DNA of 64,000 nucleotides from Marmoricola sp. (GTDB lineage Bacteria; Actinomycetota; Actinomycetes; Propionibacteriales; Nocardioidaceae): positions 62,001-126,000 of the forward strand of contig JAOPYE010000009.1 of the NCBI GenBank assembly GCA_025964775.1, read 5' to 3'. Below, piece after piece: positions 44,209 through 52,370 of the stretch. How positions within the stretch are numbered: the stretch's first letter is position 1; each line of letters opens with the position of its first letter. The position numbers were made by a program, and so were the translations under genes. Below the pieces are notes generated by a model that saw only the letters and a program-made list of their open reading frames with translations, was not told the origin of the DNA and ran no database searches.

Positions 44209-44727
44209 TCAGTCCTCGCCGACGTCGGCCCGGGCGCGCGCAAGCGCCTCGGCAGCAGCGATGGCGACGTCCGGATCGTCCGGATCGATCCCGGCGTCGT
44301 ACTCGTGCATCCAGGCGATCGGTCCGCCGTCCGGGGAGCGTCTGCCGATCACCTTGAACCCGCTCTTGTCACGGATCAGGTAGCCGCGCTGGAGCACGAC
44401 GCTGGCCGTGACCCTCTCCCTGATCAGCTGGAGCAACAGGGCTGGGTCCTCCAGGGTGAACGCGTACGACGCCCGTGGCCGGCCGTACTCGCCGACCTCG
44501 CTGACGACGAGCCTGCGTTCCTCCTTGTCCCAGTCGGCAGCCTGGATCGATTCCCACCCGAACCGCACCGGGTCGACCCCCTGCTCGGCGATCACCAGGG
44601 CCAGCCGCGTCCCCAGCAGCCAGCGGTCACCGTCCTGCGCGAAGGCCAGGACCCGGTCTCCGCGGCGCAGCCCGGCGAGCCCGCCGATCCCGGCGGGAAC
44701 GCGCTCGGCCCGGGCGAACAGCTTCAT
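44209..44727 (-). CDS. Conserved actinobacterial protein downstream of dnaG
   Basis: The protein is 172 aa. It opens 'MKLFARAERVPAGIGGLAGL' and has a beta-rich middle with 'VVLQRGYLIRDKSGFKVIGRR', with acidic Ala-rich residues at the end. There is no signal peptide or membrane helix. It starts 7 bases after the dnaG stop and is surely co-transcribed with it. A gene of this kind is common after dnaG in Nocardioidaceae-like genomes as far as I recall, but I know no function for it. Confidence 0.8.
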   Translation of the reverse strand: MKLFARAERVPAGIGGLAGLRRGDRVLAFAQDGDRWLLGTRLALVIAEQGVDPVRFGWESIQAADWDKEERRLVVSEVGEYGRPRASYAFTLEDPALLLQLIRERVTASVVLQRGYLIRDKSGFKVIGRRSPDGGPIAWMHEYDAGIDPDDPDVAIAAAEALARARADVGED

Positions 44728-44734
44728 CGGCCGG

Positions 44735-47539
44735 TCACGACTGATCCGTGGCGAGCTCGCGCAGCGCCCGGCGGTGCTGCTCGAGGGCGACGAGCTCGCC
44801 GAACATGCGGTTGTACTCGACCGCCTCGTCGACCGGATTGGTCCGCTGGAGCTTCGACTTCAGGTCGGTGATCCTGCGCAGGGCCGTCAGCTCGCGCAGC
44901 CGGTGGACGTGCACCGAGGCGTACTCACTGGTCGGCTCCTTCGAGGTCGGCAGTGCCTCCACGCTCAGGGCGCTGAGCAGCGACTGCACGCGTTCGTCGG
45001 CCGTGTTGGCCTGCAGCCGTGAGGACCACAGCCCGTCGGCGGCGCCCGCGCCACCTGCCAGCGTCACCACCGCCCAGACAGCCCGGTAGGCCGGATGCGT
45101 GAAGTCCTCCTCGGAGACCTCGCCCAGTGCCGACGCGATCACGTCGGGATGCTGGACGACGAGCTTGAGCGTCTCTCGCTCGAGCGCGAACCGGGGGTCC
45201 CTTGCGTCCGGGAGACCCTGGTTCGCGGCGGCCGCCGGTGTGCTCGTCGGTCCGACCGCGGCCTGCTCGCGGTTCGCGGCCCGGCGTACCTCGCGCTGGA
45301 CGTCATTCGGGTCCAGCCCGAGCATGCCGGCGAGCTCACGGGAGAAGGCATCGACCTTGGAGCGGTCCCGGATCGCCCGCACCAGCCGGGCGGCGTCCCG
45401 GAGGGCGTCGACCCGTCCGTCGGCCCGGTCGAGGTCGTAGCGGCTGACCACGTTGCCCAGGACGAAGCGGTACAGCGGCACCCGACGCGCGACGAGCTCC
45501 CGCACGGCAGCATCACCCTCGGCGAGGCGCAGGTCGCACGGGTCCAGCCCGGTCGGCTCGACCGCGACATAGGTCTGGCCCGCGAAGTTCTGGTCGCCCT
45601 CGAACGCCCGCAGCGCCGCCTTCTGGCCGGCCTCGTCACCGTCGAAGGTGAAGATCACCTCGCCGCGGAACTCGTCGTGGTCCTGCAGCAGTCGGCGGAT
45701 GACCCGGCCGTGGTCGTCACCGAACGCCGTGCCGCAGGTCGCCACCGCGGTCCTCACCCCGGCCAGGTGGCAGGCCATCACGTCGGTGTACCCCTCGACG
45801 ATCACCGCCTGGCTGGCGCGGGCGATCTCGCGCCGCGCCAGGTCGATCCCGTACAGCACCTGGCTCTTCTTGTAGATCGGCGTCTCGGAGGTGTTGAGGT
45901 ACTTCGCCGCGATCCGGTCGTCCTCGAAGATCCGGCGCGCGCCGAAGCCGATCGTGTCGCCGCTGCTGTCGCGGATCGGCCACATCAGCCGCCCGCGGAA
46001 CCGGTCGTAGAGGCCGCGGTTGTTGTCGCCGGCCAGTCCGCTGGTGACCAGCTCGTCATCCCTGAACCCCTGCTGGCGCAAGTACTTGGTGAGCTCCTCG
46101 CCGCCGCGTGGCGAGAACCCGACGCCGAAGTGCTCGGCAGCGTCCTTGTCGAAGCCACGGGTGTCGAGGAACTGCCGGGCCTGCATCGCGTCGGGCGTGG
46201 CCAGCTGCTCGACGTAGTACGCCGCGGCCAGCTTGTGCGCCTCGACCAGTCGGGGCCGCTGCGGCCCTCCGCTCGGCCTGGTCGGCCCGCCCTCCTCGTA
46301 CCGGAGCTCGACCCCGACCTTCTCGGCCAGTCGCTCGACGGTCTCGCTGAACGAGGTGCCGTCCATCTCCATGACGAACTTGATGACGTCCCCGCCTGCT
46401 TGGCAGCCGAAGCAGTTCCCCGTGAGAATGTTGTCCGCGAGCGTGAACGCATGACCGTCTTCAACGTCGGCGCAGAAGACTTCTTCGACCCGGTCCGTTT
46501 CCTCGACCGACTGGACAACCCAGCCGAGGCGAGCGGACTTCTTCTCCGTCGAAGCGAAGCGCCGCCTGTGCTCGTCGATGAGGAAGAACTCTTCAGGCAA
46601 ATCGGCGTTCACGACATGAACGCGGAACAGATCGGTCTCGATCCCATCAATGCCCATGCGGCGTTGAGACGTGATGCCGTAAGTCGCGATGCCAAGCCGA
46701 GAGCACAGCGTGCGGACGTACTCAAGATTCTCTCGCTCGGCCGAGTTCAAGATCACGGTGCCGTCTGCAGCGACGCAGCCCTCGGCCGCGAAATACCCGG
46801 CTAGCCAACCAAGTAAATACGGACGGGACTCATCGAGATCGGGGCGATCCTTGAAGAACTTCGGCAAATGATGAACAAGCAGGTCGTCCCCAGAAGCGCT
46901 CGTCACGCTGTTCGGGAACCATTTCAGCATCGCCTGGTCCTTGGGCGGGCAGATCAGAGCCATCGACCCGGTGCCGTTCAAAGTTCCGTCCCCGAAGGTA
47001 AACCCATGCGCAATGCCGAAGGGCGACAGAGTCGTATTTCTGGTCAGGTTCCGCGGATACGTGGAGGCGAGTCGATGGCCGGGCTTCAGATCCTTGGTGA
47101 GAACTTCGCGACGCTTGCTCGTGGCTCCTGCCCCGTCGCCGCGCACGAACCACCGGTGCTCGTCGGTCGCGAAGATCTCCTTGACCTGACGGTTGCGGGT
47201 CGCGGTGATCTTCACCAAGGGCTGGACGCCGTACGACTTGAACGGCGCCTCGATCCAGTCGGCACGTGCTCCGAGGATTCGGTGCGTGCCGCCGGCCAGG
47301 TCGCGGATCGGGCGCACCCCGTCCCAGGTCAGCACCTCGGTCTCGCCGGCGAGGCAATGGTACATACCTCGCGCAGGTGTCACATTGAACGACGGCGACT
47401 TCTCGTCGTGGAACGGGCACAGCCCCTTGAGGTTGCCGCCGCCCGCGTTGCGCAGCGTCACGTAGGCCCCGATGACTTCGTCGATGCGTGCCTTCTCGCG
47501 CACGGTCGCGATGTCTTCGTCCTTGATCCGGCCCGCCAC
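44735..47539 (-). CDS. dnaG: DNA primase DnaG containing an intein
   Basis: The protein is 934 aa as encoded, about 620 aa after splicing. The start is GTG 47539 (VAGRIKDEDIATVREKARID), with a TAGACT -10-like box just upstream. The CHC2 zinc domain reads 'LKGLCPFHDEKSPSFNVT'; it is interrupted after 'GMYH' by a 314-aa intein and resumes with 'CFGCQAGGDVIKF'. Then come the catalytic core ('YTDVMACHLAG', 'FTFDGDEAGQKAALRAF', the acidic TOPRIM residues) and a helicase-binding C-terminus. It makes RNA primers for replication. It is followed by a 172-aa gene. Confidence 0.95.
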   Translation of the reverse strand: MAGRIKDEDIATVREKARIDEVIGAYVTLRNAGGGNLKGLCPFHDEKSPSFNVTPARGMYHCLAGETEVLTWDGVRPIRDLAGGTHRILGARADWIEAPFKSYGVQPLVKITATRNRQVKEIFATDEHRWFVRGDGAGATSKRREVLTKDLKPGHRLASTYPRNLTRNTTLSPFGIAHGFTFGDGTLNGTGSMALICPPKDQAMLKWFPNSVTSASGDDLLVHHLPKFFKDRPDLDESRPYLLGWLAGYFAAEGCVAADGTVILNSAERENLEYVRTLCSRLGIATYGITSQRRMGIDGIETDLFRVHVVNADLPEEFFLIDEHRRRFASTEKKSARLGWVVQSVEETDRVEEVFCADVEDGHAFTLADNILTGNCFGCQAGGDVIKFVMEMDGTSFSETVERLAEKVGVELRYEEGGPTRPSGGPQRPRLVEAHKLAAAYYVEQLATPDAMQARQFLDTRGFDKDAAEHFGVGFSPRGGEELTKYLRQQGFRDDELVTSGLAGDNNRGLYDRFRGRLMWPIRDSSGDTIGFGARRIFEDDRIAAKYLNTSETPIYKKSQVLYGIDLARREIARASQAVIVEGYTDVMACHLAGVRTAVATCGTAFGDDHGRVIRRLLQDHDEFRGEVIFTFDGDEAGQKAALRAFEGDQNFAGQTYVAVEPTGLDPCDLRLAEGDAAVRELVARRVPLYRFVLGNVVSRYDLDRADGRVDALRDAARLVRAIRDRSKVDAFSRELAGMLGLDPNDVQREVRRAANREQAAVGPTSTPAAAANQGLPDARDPRFALERETLKLVVQHPDVIASALGEVSEEDFTHPAYRAVWAVVTLAGGAGAADGLWSSRLQANTADERVQSLLSALSVEALPTSKEPTSEYASVHVHRLRELTALRRITDLKSKLQRTNPVDEAVEYNRMFGELVALEQHRRALRELATDQS
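46415..47356 (-). mobile_element. Intein inserted in the DnaG zinc-binding domain
   Basis: The intein is 314 residues, codons 62-375 of dnaG. It begins at Cys1 ('CLAGETEVLTWDG'); block B is 'FATDEHRWFVRG' (TxxH-like); a LAGLIDADG motif is present ('LLGWLAGYFAAEGCV'), so it carries a homing endonuclease. Block F/G is 'DGHAFTLADNILTGN' before the downstream Cys. The penultimate residue is Gly instead of the usual His, a tolerated variant. It splits the zinc site just before its third Cys ligand. Its base composition is visibly less GC-rich than the flanking dnaG, a sign of transfer. Confidence 0.95.
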
Positions 47540-47652
47540 GCTCGTGAGTCTACGGGGGACCACCGACCGCACCGCCAGCCATGGACCGGGCCGGTGAGGA
47601 GTGGTACGAAAGTCACAGGACGCACCCGCGTCCCGGGACTTCGGAGGCAACC

Positions 47653-48033
47653 GTGGCGGAGAAGGTCAGGATCGGAACAGTCGCCGAGTTCTCGGACGGC
47701 ACCCTGCACGGGGTCAAGGCGGGCGGGACTCCCATCATCGTCGGCCTGGTCGACGGCAGCCTGCACGCGGCACGCAACCACTGCCCGCACCTGGGCCTGT
47801 CGCTGACCACCGGTCCGGGCGGCACCCGGTTCACCGACGGCACGGTCCAGTGCCCGTGGCACAACTCGACCTTCAACCTGTGCACCGGCGAGAACCTCGA
47901 CTGGACACCCGGCTTCGCCGGTCGCACGATGCCGCGCTGGTCCTCGAAGTTGATCGCGCTCGGCAAGAAACCGGCGCCGCTGACCGTCTACCCGGTCACC
48001 GTCGAGGGCGAGGACGCCTTCGTGGAGATCTGA
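47653..48033 (+). CDS. Rieske [2Fe-2S] protein (nitrite reductase small subunit/ferredoxin type)
   Basis: The start is GTG 47653, with CGGAGG six bases before; the protein is 126 aa. The Rieske ligands are both visible: 'RNHCPHLGLSL' (C-x-H) and 'VQCPWHNSTFNL' (C-x2-H). The N-terminal ~25 residues are a beta strand of the Rieske fold, with no membrane anchor. It could be an electron carrier for an oxygenase or a free Rieske ferredoxin. The partner reductase or oxygenase is not in the window, so the role remains open. Confidence 0.9.
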   Translation: MAEKVRIGTVAEFSDGTLHGVKAGGTPIIVGLVDGSLHAARNHCPHLGLSLTTGPGGTRFTDGTVQCPWHNSTFNLCTGENLDWTPGFAGRTMPRWSSKLIALGKKPAPLTVYPVTVEGEDAFVEI

Positions 48034-48101
48034 TCCAGCTCACGTGTGGGTCCTGCGGATTCGGGTAAGGAAGTAGGGACGACACCTGAAGGGAGTCACC
48101 C

Positions 48102-48350
48102 ATGTCCACCAAGACCGCAGACCTCGGCGCGCAGATCGCCGAGCACCGCGACCGGCTGACCGAGACCGTCGGCGCACTGGCCGACAAGATCGACACCCAC
48201 GACCTCGCTGACGGGATCAAGGAGCGGGCTGCCACCGGCGCCGGGGAGATCCGGGAGAGCGCCAGCACCCGCGACGGCCGACGCGGCCTGATCCTCGGCC
48301 TCGTGGGCGGCGTGATCTGCCTGGTCCTCCTGCGACGCCTGCTCCGGTGA
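48102..48350 (+). CDS. DUF3618 protein
   Basis: The protein is 82 aa from an ATG, with GAAGGGAG upstream. The pattern is 'LGAQIAEHRDRLTETVGALADKI' (amphipathic helix) followed by one membrane helix at the C-terminus ('LILGLVGGVICLVLLRRLL'). This is the DUF3618 family, small actinobacterial membrane proteins often next to a phage-holin or GvpO-like gene. The next small gene overlaps its transcription unit by about 10 bases. The function is unknown; membrane stress is the usual guess. Confidence 0.9.
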   Translation: MSTKTADLGAQIAEHRDRLTETVGALADKIDTHDLADGIKERAATGAGEIRESASTRDGRRGLILGLVGGVICLVLLRRLLR

Positions 48351-48360
48351 GGTGTCCTCG

Positions 48361-48585
48361 ATGATCAAGAGACTTCTCGTGGTCACCTCGTTCGGTGCCG
48401 GGTACGTCGCCGGGGCGGCCGCGGGGCGGGAGCGTTACGAACAGATCCGCAGGATCGCCCTGCGGATCAAGGACGACCCGCACGTGCAGCAGGCACTGGA
48501 CGACGCTGCCGACTTCGCCATGCACCACGACCACTCAGCGGCAGAGCCGTTCGTGCCAAGTCAGGGCGCTCGCGTCGGTCAGTGA
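48361..48585 (+). CDS. Small membrane-associated protein
   Basis: The protein is 74 aa from ATG 48361; GTG 48352 is possible. It has an N-terminal hydrophobic helix ('LLVVTSFGAGYVAGAAAG') and a basic helix 'RERYEQIRRIALRIKDD', with no motif beyond that. It lies 10 bases after DUF3618, so it is probably in the same operon, and it resembles the YtxH-like companions in such loci. Its last 51 bases overlap the convergent dgt gene. Confidence 0.75.
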   Translation: MIKRLLVVTSFGAGYVAGAAAGRERYEQIRRIALRIKDDPHVQQALDDAADFAMHHDHSAAEPFVPSQGARVGQ

Positions 48586-49785
48586 CGCGATCTGGTCCAC
48601 GACCACCCGCGTCCGCGCAGCGTCATCAGCGGCCTCGGCATAGTCCTGGGCCAGGTTCGGGTCCAGAGCGCGACCGTCGGTGGCTGCCAGCGCCCAGAAC
48701 AGCTCCTCGACCAAGGCCCGCTGGCTGTCCATGATCCGCATCCGGGCGTCGGTCCGCATGACGTAGTGCGCGGCGATCCCCTTGAGCACGGCGATCTCGG
48801 TGACCGTCGCCGCCGGCACGACCAGATCCGCCTGGTGGCGGACGAGCGGTTGGTCGCCGTACCGCTCCCGGGTGGCCGTGTGCACGCTGCCGCAGAAGAC
48901 ACCGATCAGGTCGCTGGTCAGGTTCTTGAGCACGGACATCGCTCGGCGGGTTCCGTCATACGCCGTCTCGGGCCAACGGCCGGTCGCGCGCACCCGGTCC
49001 AGCGCCGCCCTCAGCTCGTCATCGGCGGCGCCCGGCAGGTACCAGTCGCGGACGGTCTCCCAGACGCCGCTCAGCTCGGAGGCCGAGTCGAGCCGTGCCA
49101 GGTCGATGTGGCCGCCGACGATGCCGTCCTCCAGGTCGTGCACCGAGTACGCGACGTCGTCGGAGAAATCCATGACCTGGGCCTCCAGACACCGGCCGGC
49201 CCCCTCGGAACCGTCGCGCAGCCAGGTGAAGACACCCAGGTCGTCGTCGTACGCGCCGAACTTCGCGGTCCCCTCGGGCCCCTCGCCGCGCCGCCACGGG
49301 TACTTCGTGCACGCGTCCAGGGTCGCGCGGGTCAGATTCAGGCCGATGGAGCGACCCTCGGCGTCGACCGACTTCGCCTCGAGCCGCGTCAGGATCCGGA
49401 GCGTCTGGGCGTTGCCCTCGAAGCCGCCGCAGGCCGCCGCCAACTGGTCCAGGGCCTGCTCGCCGTTGTGCCCGAACGGCGGGTGGCCGAGGTCGTGCGC
49501 GAGAGCGGCGGTCTCGGCCAGGTCGGGGTGGCACCCGAGCGGGTGGGCGATGTCGCGGGCAACCTGGGCGACCTCGAGGCTGTGGGTCAGCCGGTTGCGG
49601 ATGAAGTCGTCCGACTGCGGGCCGAGGACCTGCGTCTTGGCGGCCAGGCGGCGCAACGAGGCCGAGTGCACCACCCGCGCCCTGTCCCGCTCGAAGGGCG
49701 TCCGTTCGGGGGCCGGGACCCGCTTGGCGGGTTCCTCGACGAGACGGGCACGGGCAGCGTCGTCGTAGAGGTCGTCCCAGGTCAC
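48535..49785 (-). CDS. dgt: Deoxyguanosinetriphosphate triphosphohydrolase-like protein
   Basis: The protein is 416 aa. The HD metal motif is complete: 'NRLTHSLEVAQVAR' (H), 'ALAHDLGHPPFGHNGE' (HD and H) and 'DFSDDVAYSVHDLEDG' (D). The N-terminal 'RDRARVVHSASLRRLAAKTQV' is typical of actinobacterial Dgt. It cleaves dNTP to deoxynucleoside and triphosphate and so sets dNTP pools. In mycobacteria dgt is directly upstream of dnaG; here it is separated from dnaG by three plus-strand genes. Confidence 0.94.
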   Translation of the reverse strand: MTWDDLYDDAARARLVEEPAKRVPAPERTPFERDRARVVHSASLRRLAAKTQVLGPQSDDFIRNRLTHSLEVAQVARDIAHPLGCHPDLAETAALAHDLGHPPFGHNGEQALDQLAAACGGFEGNAQTLRILTRLEAKSVDAEGRSIGLNLTRATLDACTKYPWRRGEGPEGTAKFGAYDDDLGVFTWLRDGSEGAGRCLEAQVMDFSDDVAYSVHDLEDGIVGGHIDLARLDSASELSGVWETVRDWYLPGAADDELRAALDRVRATGRWPETAYDGTRRAMSVLKNLTSDLIGVFCGSVHTATRERYGDQPLVRHQADLVVPAATVTEIAVLKGIAAHYVMRTDARMRIMDSQRALVEELFWALAATDGRALDPNLAQDYAEAADDAARTRVVVDQIASLTDASALTWHERLCR

Positions 49786-49810
49786 GGCCCGAGAGTATCT
49801 GCGTACGTGG

Positions 49811-50419
49811 TCAGAGCCAGCCGTTTCCTTCGGCGATCAGCACTGCCTCGGCGCGGTTGGTGGCACCGGTCTTCCCGATGGCCGACGACAGGTGGTTGCG
49901 CACCGTGCCCTCGGACAGGAACAGCTTGGCGGCCATCGCGGCGACCGACGAACCGTCCTGCGCCGCTTTCAGCACCTCGGTCTCACGACCCGTCAAGGGC
50001 GACTCCCCGGCGATCAGGCTGTCGGTGGCCAGGGCAGGGTCGACGACCCTGAGACCGGCGTGGACGCGACGGACCGCGTCGGCGAGCTCGGCCGCCGGCG
50101 TGTCCTTGACGACGAACCCGGACGCACCGGCCTGCAGCGCACGGCGCAGGTAGCCGGGCCGTCCGAAGGTGGTCACGATCAGGACCCGTACGTCGGGGAA
50201 CTCGGCTCGTACCAGCGCGGCCGCCGCGATGCCGTCGAGACCCGGCATCTCGACATCGAGGAGGGCCACGTCGGGCCGGTGCTCACGCACCGCATCCAGG
50301 ACGAGGTCACCGGCACCCACCTCAGCCACGACCTCGAGGTCCGGTTCGAGGGCCAGCAGTGCCGAGAGGGCGCCGCGGACCAGTGCCTGGTCGTCGGCGA
50401 GCAGCAGCCTGATCGTCAC
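49811..50419 (-). CDS. NarL/LuxR-type response regulator
   Basis: The protein is 202 aa and starts at GTG, overlapping the kinase stop by 4 bases. The receiver domain has 'LLLADDQALVRGAL' (DD pocket), 'DVALLDVEMPGLDG' (phospho-Asp) and 'VVKDTPAAEL' (Lys). The HTH is 'LTGRETEVLKAAQDGSSVAAMAAKLFLSEGTVRNHLSS'. It pairs with the adjacent DesK-like kinase and probably controls the ABC exporter upstream. Confidence 0.94.
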   Translation of the reverse strand: MTIRLLLADDQALVRGALSALLALEPDLEVVAEVGAGDLVLDAVREHRPDVALLDVEMPGLDGIAAAALVRAEFPDVRVLIVTTFGRPGYLRRALQAGASGFVVKDTPAAELADAVRRVHAGLRVVDPALATDSLIAGESPLTGRETEVLKAAQDGSSVAAMAAKLFLSEGTVRNHLSSAIGKTGATNRAEAVLIAEGNGWL

Positions 50420-51540
50420 GAGGCGACGACCTTGAGCGAGAAGCCGGGCTCGGTCGCAGCCGTGACGATGGTCGCGCCGACCGCGGCCGCGCGCTCGCGC
50501 AACCCGACCAGCCCGTTGCCCGGGCTCGATCCGTCGGGGCCACGACCGTCGTCGGCGACCTCCACGCTGGTCGGCGTCAGCCGCACGACGCAGCGCTGCG
50601 CCTCGCTGTGCCGGATCACGTTGGTCACTCCCTCGCGGATGGCCCAGGCGAACAGGTCCCGCACCTCGCCCTGGACCTCCTCGGTCGAGTTCGGCAGGTC
50701 GGCCTCGATCTCGGCGGCCGCGAGCGCAACCCGGGCACGCGCGAGCTCTCCGGGCAAGGTGAGCTCGCGGTACCCCTCGACCGCACGTCGTACGTCGGCC
50801 AGCGCATCTCGCGAGAGCCGTTCCAGGTCAGCGATCTCCGCCAACGCCCGATCGGGGTCGACGCCGATCAGCTTCTGCGCGAGCTCGGCCTTCACGGTGA
50901 TGACGGTCAGCGAGTGGCCCAGGATGTCGTGCAGGTCGCGCGCGAAGCGGTTGCGCTGATCGTCCAGCGCCAGCCGGGCGTTCTCCTCGCGCACTGTGAG
51001 CACCTCGATGTTGCCGCGGATCGCCTGCGAGATGCCCCAGATCGCCAGCCCGGCGACCAGGATCCCGAAGAGCAGCCCACGGTCCTGCGTCCAGCCGGGG
51101 ACCGTGAGGGTGGCGCCGTACGTCGTCGCGGCGACCGCCAGCGTCATCGCCCAGGCCAACCTGGTCGGCAGGCACAACATGCTGATCACGGCGATGTAGA
51201 CCGAGGTCGCCGTACCGGCCTGGCCGATCGCCAGGCAGATCACGACACCGAGGACGATCTCCGCCCCGATCACCGCGGCACTGACACCCGGTTTCATCGT
51301 CGTCCAGAACGGTCGACCCAGCTGCCGGCGGGCCCGCATGACGATGAAGACGGCGCCGTAGACCACCGCGAAGGCCAGCGTGGCCACGATCCCGATCCAC
51401 CCCGAGACACTGTCGCGCTGCTTCCACGCCGCGTCGAGCGGGTTGAGCAGGTAGAAGAGCCAGACCAGCGCGAACAGGCTCCCCCATCGACGCGACGGGC
51501 CGGTGCCGTACGCGTCGAGGGGGAACGTGGTCTCTTCCAT
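50416..51540 (-). CDS. DesK-type sensor histidine kinase
   Basis: The protein is about 374 aa from ATG 51540 (MEETTFPL); GTG 51549 is the alternative. Residues ~20-165 hold five membrane helices. HisKA_3 is 'NRFARDLHDILGHSLTVITVK' (phospho-His), and the ATPase domain has 'WAIREGVTNVIRHSEA', 'VADDGRGPDG' and 'GNGLVGLRERAAAVGA'. It autophosphorylates and passes phosphate to the LuxR regulator downstream. The signal is not known; DesK relatives sense membrane state. It follows the ABC permease by 26 bases. Confidence 0.94.
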   Translation of the reverse strand: MEETTFPLDAYGTGPSRRWGSLFALVWLFYLLNPLDAAWKQRDSVSGWIGIVATLAFAVVYGAVFIVMRARRQLGRPFWTTMKPGVSAAVIGAEIVLGVVICLAIGQAGTATSVYIAVISMLCLPTRLAWAMTLAVAATTYGATLTVPGWTQDRGLLFGILVAGLAIWGISQAIRGNIEVLTVREENARLALDDQRNRFARDLHDILGHSLTVITVKAELAQKLIGVDPDRALAEIADLERLSRDALADVRRAVEGYRELTLPGELARARVALAAAEIEADLPNSTEEVQGEVRDLFAWAIREGVTNVIRHSEAQRCVVRLTPTSVEVADDGRGPDGSSPGNGLVGLRERAAAVGATIVTAATEPGFSLKVVAS

Positions 51541-51566
51541 GCAGGTCACGCTATTCCGGTCCGGTC

Positions 51567-52370
51567 TCAGACCCGGGCCGTGTCCTTGCTCATCCGCCAG
51601 GCAGCGCCGGCGACGAACAGGGCGAACCAGCCGGCCAGGTTCACGATCCAGACCAGGTGCGGGCCACCGCCGTACAGCGGCCAGCGCGCAAGGTTCGCCA
51701 GACCGTAGATCGGTGTCCAGGCGGAGATGTGGTCCAGCACGCTGCCCTTGTCGATCGGGAACCAGAGGCCGCCGATCGCGGCGAGGCCGGCCATGATCGG
51801 CCCGAGGACCTGCATCACGTTCTCACTCGGCAGCAGGTAGCCCATGAACAGGCCGAAGGCGCTGAACACGATCGACCCGGCCCACGCGATCACCGCCCCT
51901 GCGATCCAGACGTGCGTCGGCATGTCGGCCTTGTTGGTCAGGATGCCGACGACGTTGACGGCCAGGACCGAACCCAGGCCCAGGGTCAGCGCCACGAGGG
52001 ACTTCACGACGATGTAGGCGATCGGCGACAACGGCGTCAACCGAAGCTGGCGGGACCAGCCCAGAGCTCGTTCGGTGGCGACCATCGCGCCGCCGCTGGT
52101 CGAGGCAAGGACGGCGCCGTACGTCGCCATGCTGATCAGGATGTACGCCGAGACGTTCCCGGAGCCCGCGCGTTCGTTGGTGTACTTGGCGTTGGACGCG
52201 ATGATCACGTAGAGCAGCACCGGCATCACCAGCGTGAAGATCATCGTGCGCTTGTTGCGCATGATCCGGCGCAGCTCGATCTTGAGCATGGTGACGTTGA
52301 GGCCACCTAGCGGGGGCACCCGTCGGGTGGTCGGGTCGATCGATGCGGTGGTGCTCACTGGGCTGCTCAC
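51567..52370 (-). CDS. ABC-2 type transporter permease
   Basis: The protein is 267 aa with six membrane helices and no signal peptide. The opening is 'MLKIELRRIMRNKRTMIFTL'; the middle loop 'ATERALGWSRQLRLTPLSP' is typical of ABC-2 permeases linked to two-component systems. It is coupled to the ATPase by a GTGA overlap. It is probably a drug, lipid or antibiotic-peptide exporter; the substrate is unknown. Confidence 0.92.
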   Translation of the reverse strand: MSSPVSTTASIDPTTRRVPPLGGLNVTMLKIELRRIMRNKRTMIFTLVMPVLLYVIIASNAKYTNERAGSGNVSAYILISMATYGAVLASTSGGAMVATERALGWSRQLRLTPLSPIAYIVVKSLVALTLGLGSVLAVNVVGILTNKADMPTHVWIAGAVIAWAGSIVFSAFGLFMGYLLPSENVMQVLGPIMAGLAAIGGLWFPIDKGSVLDHISAWTPIYGLANLARWPLYGGGPHLVWIVNLAGWFALFVAGAAWRMSKDTARV

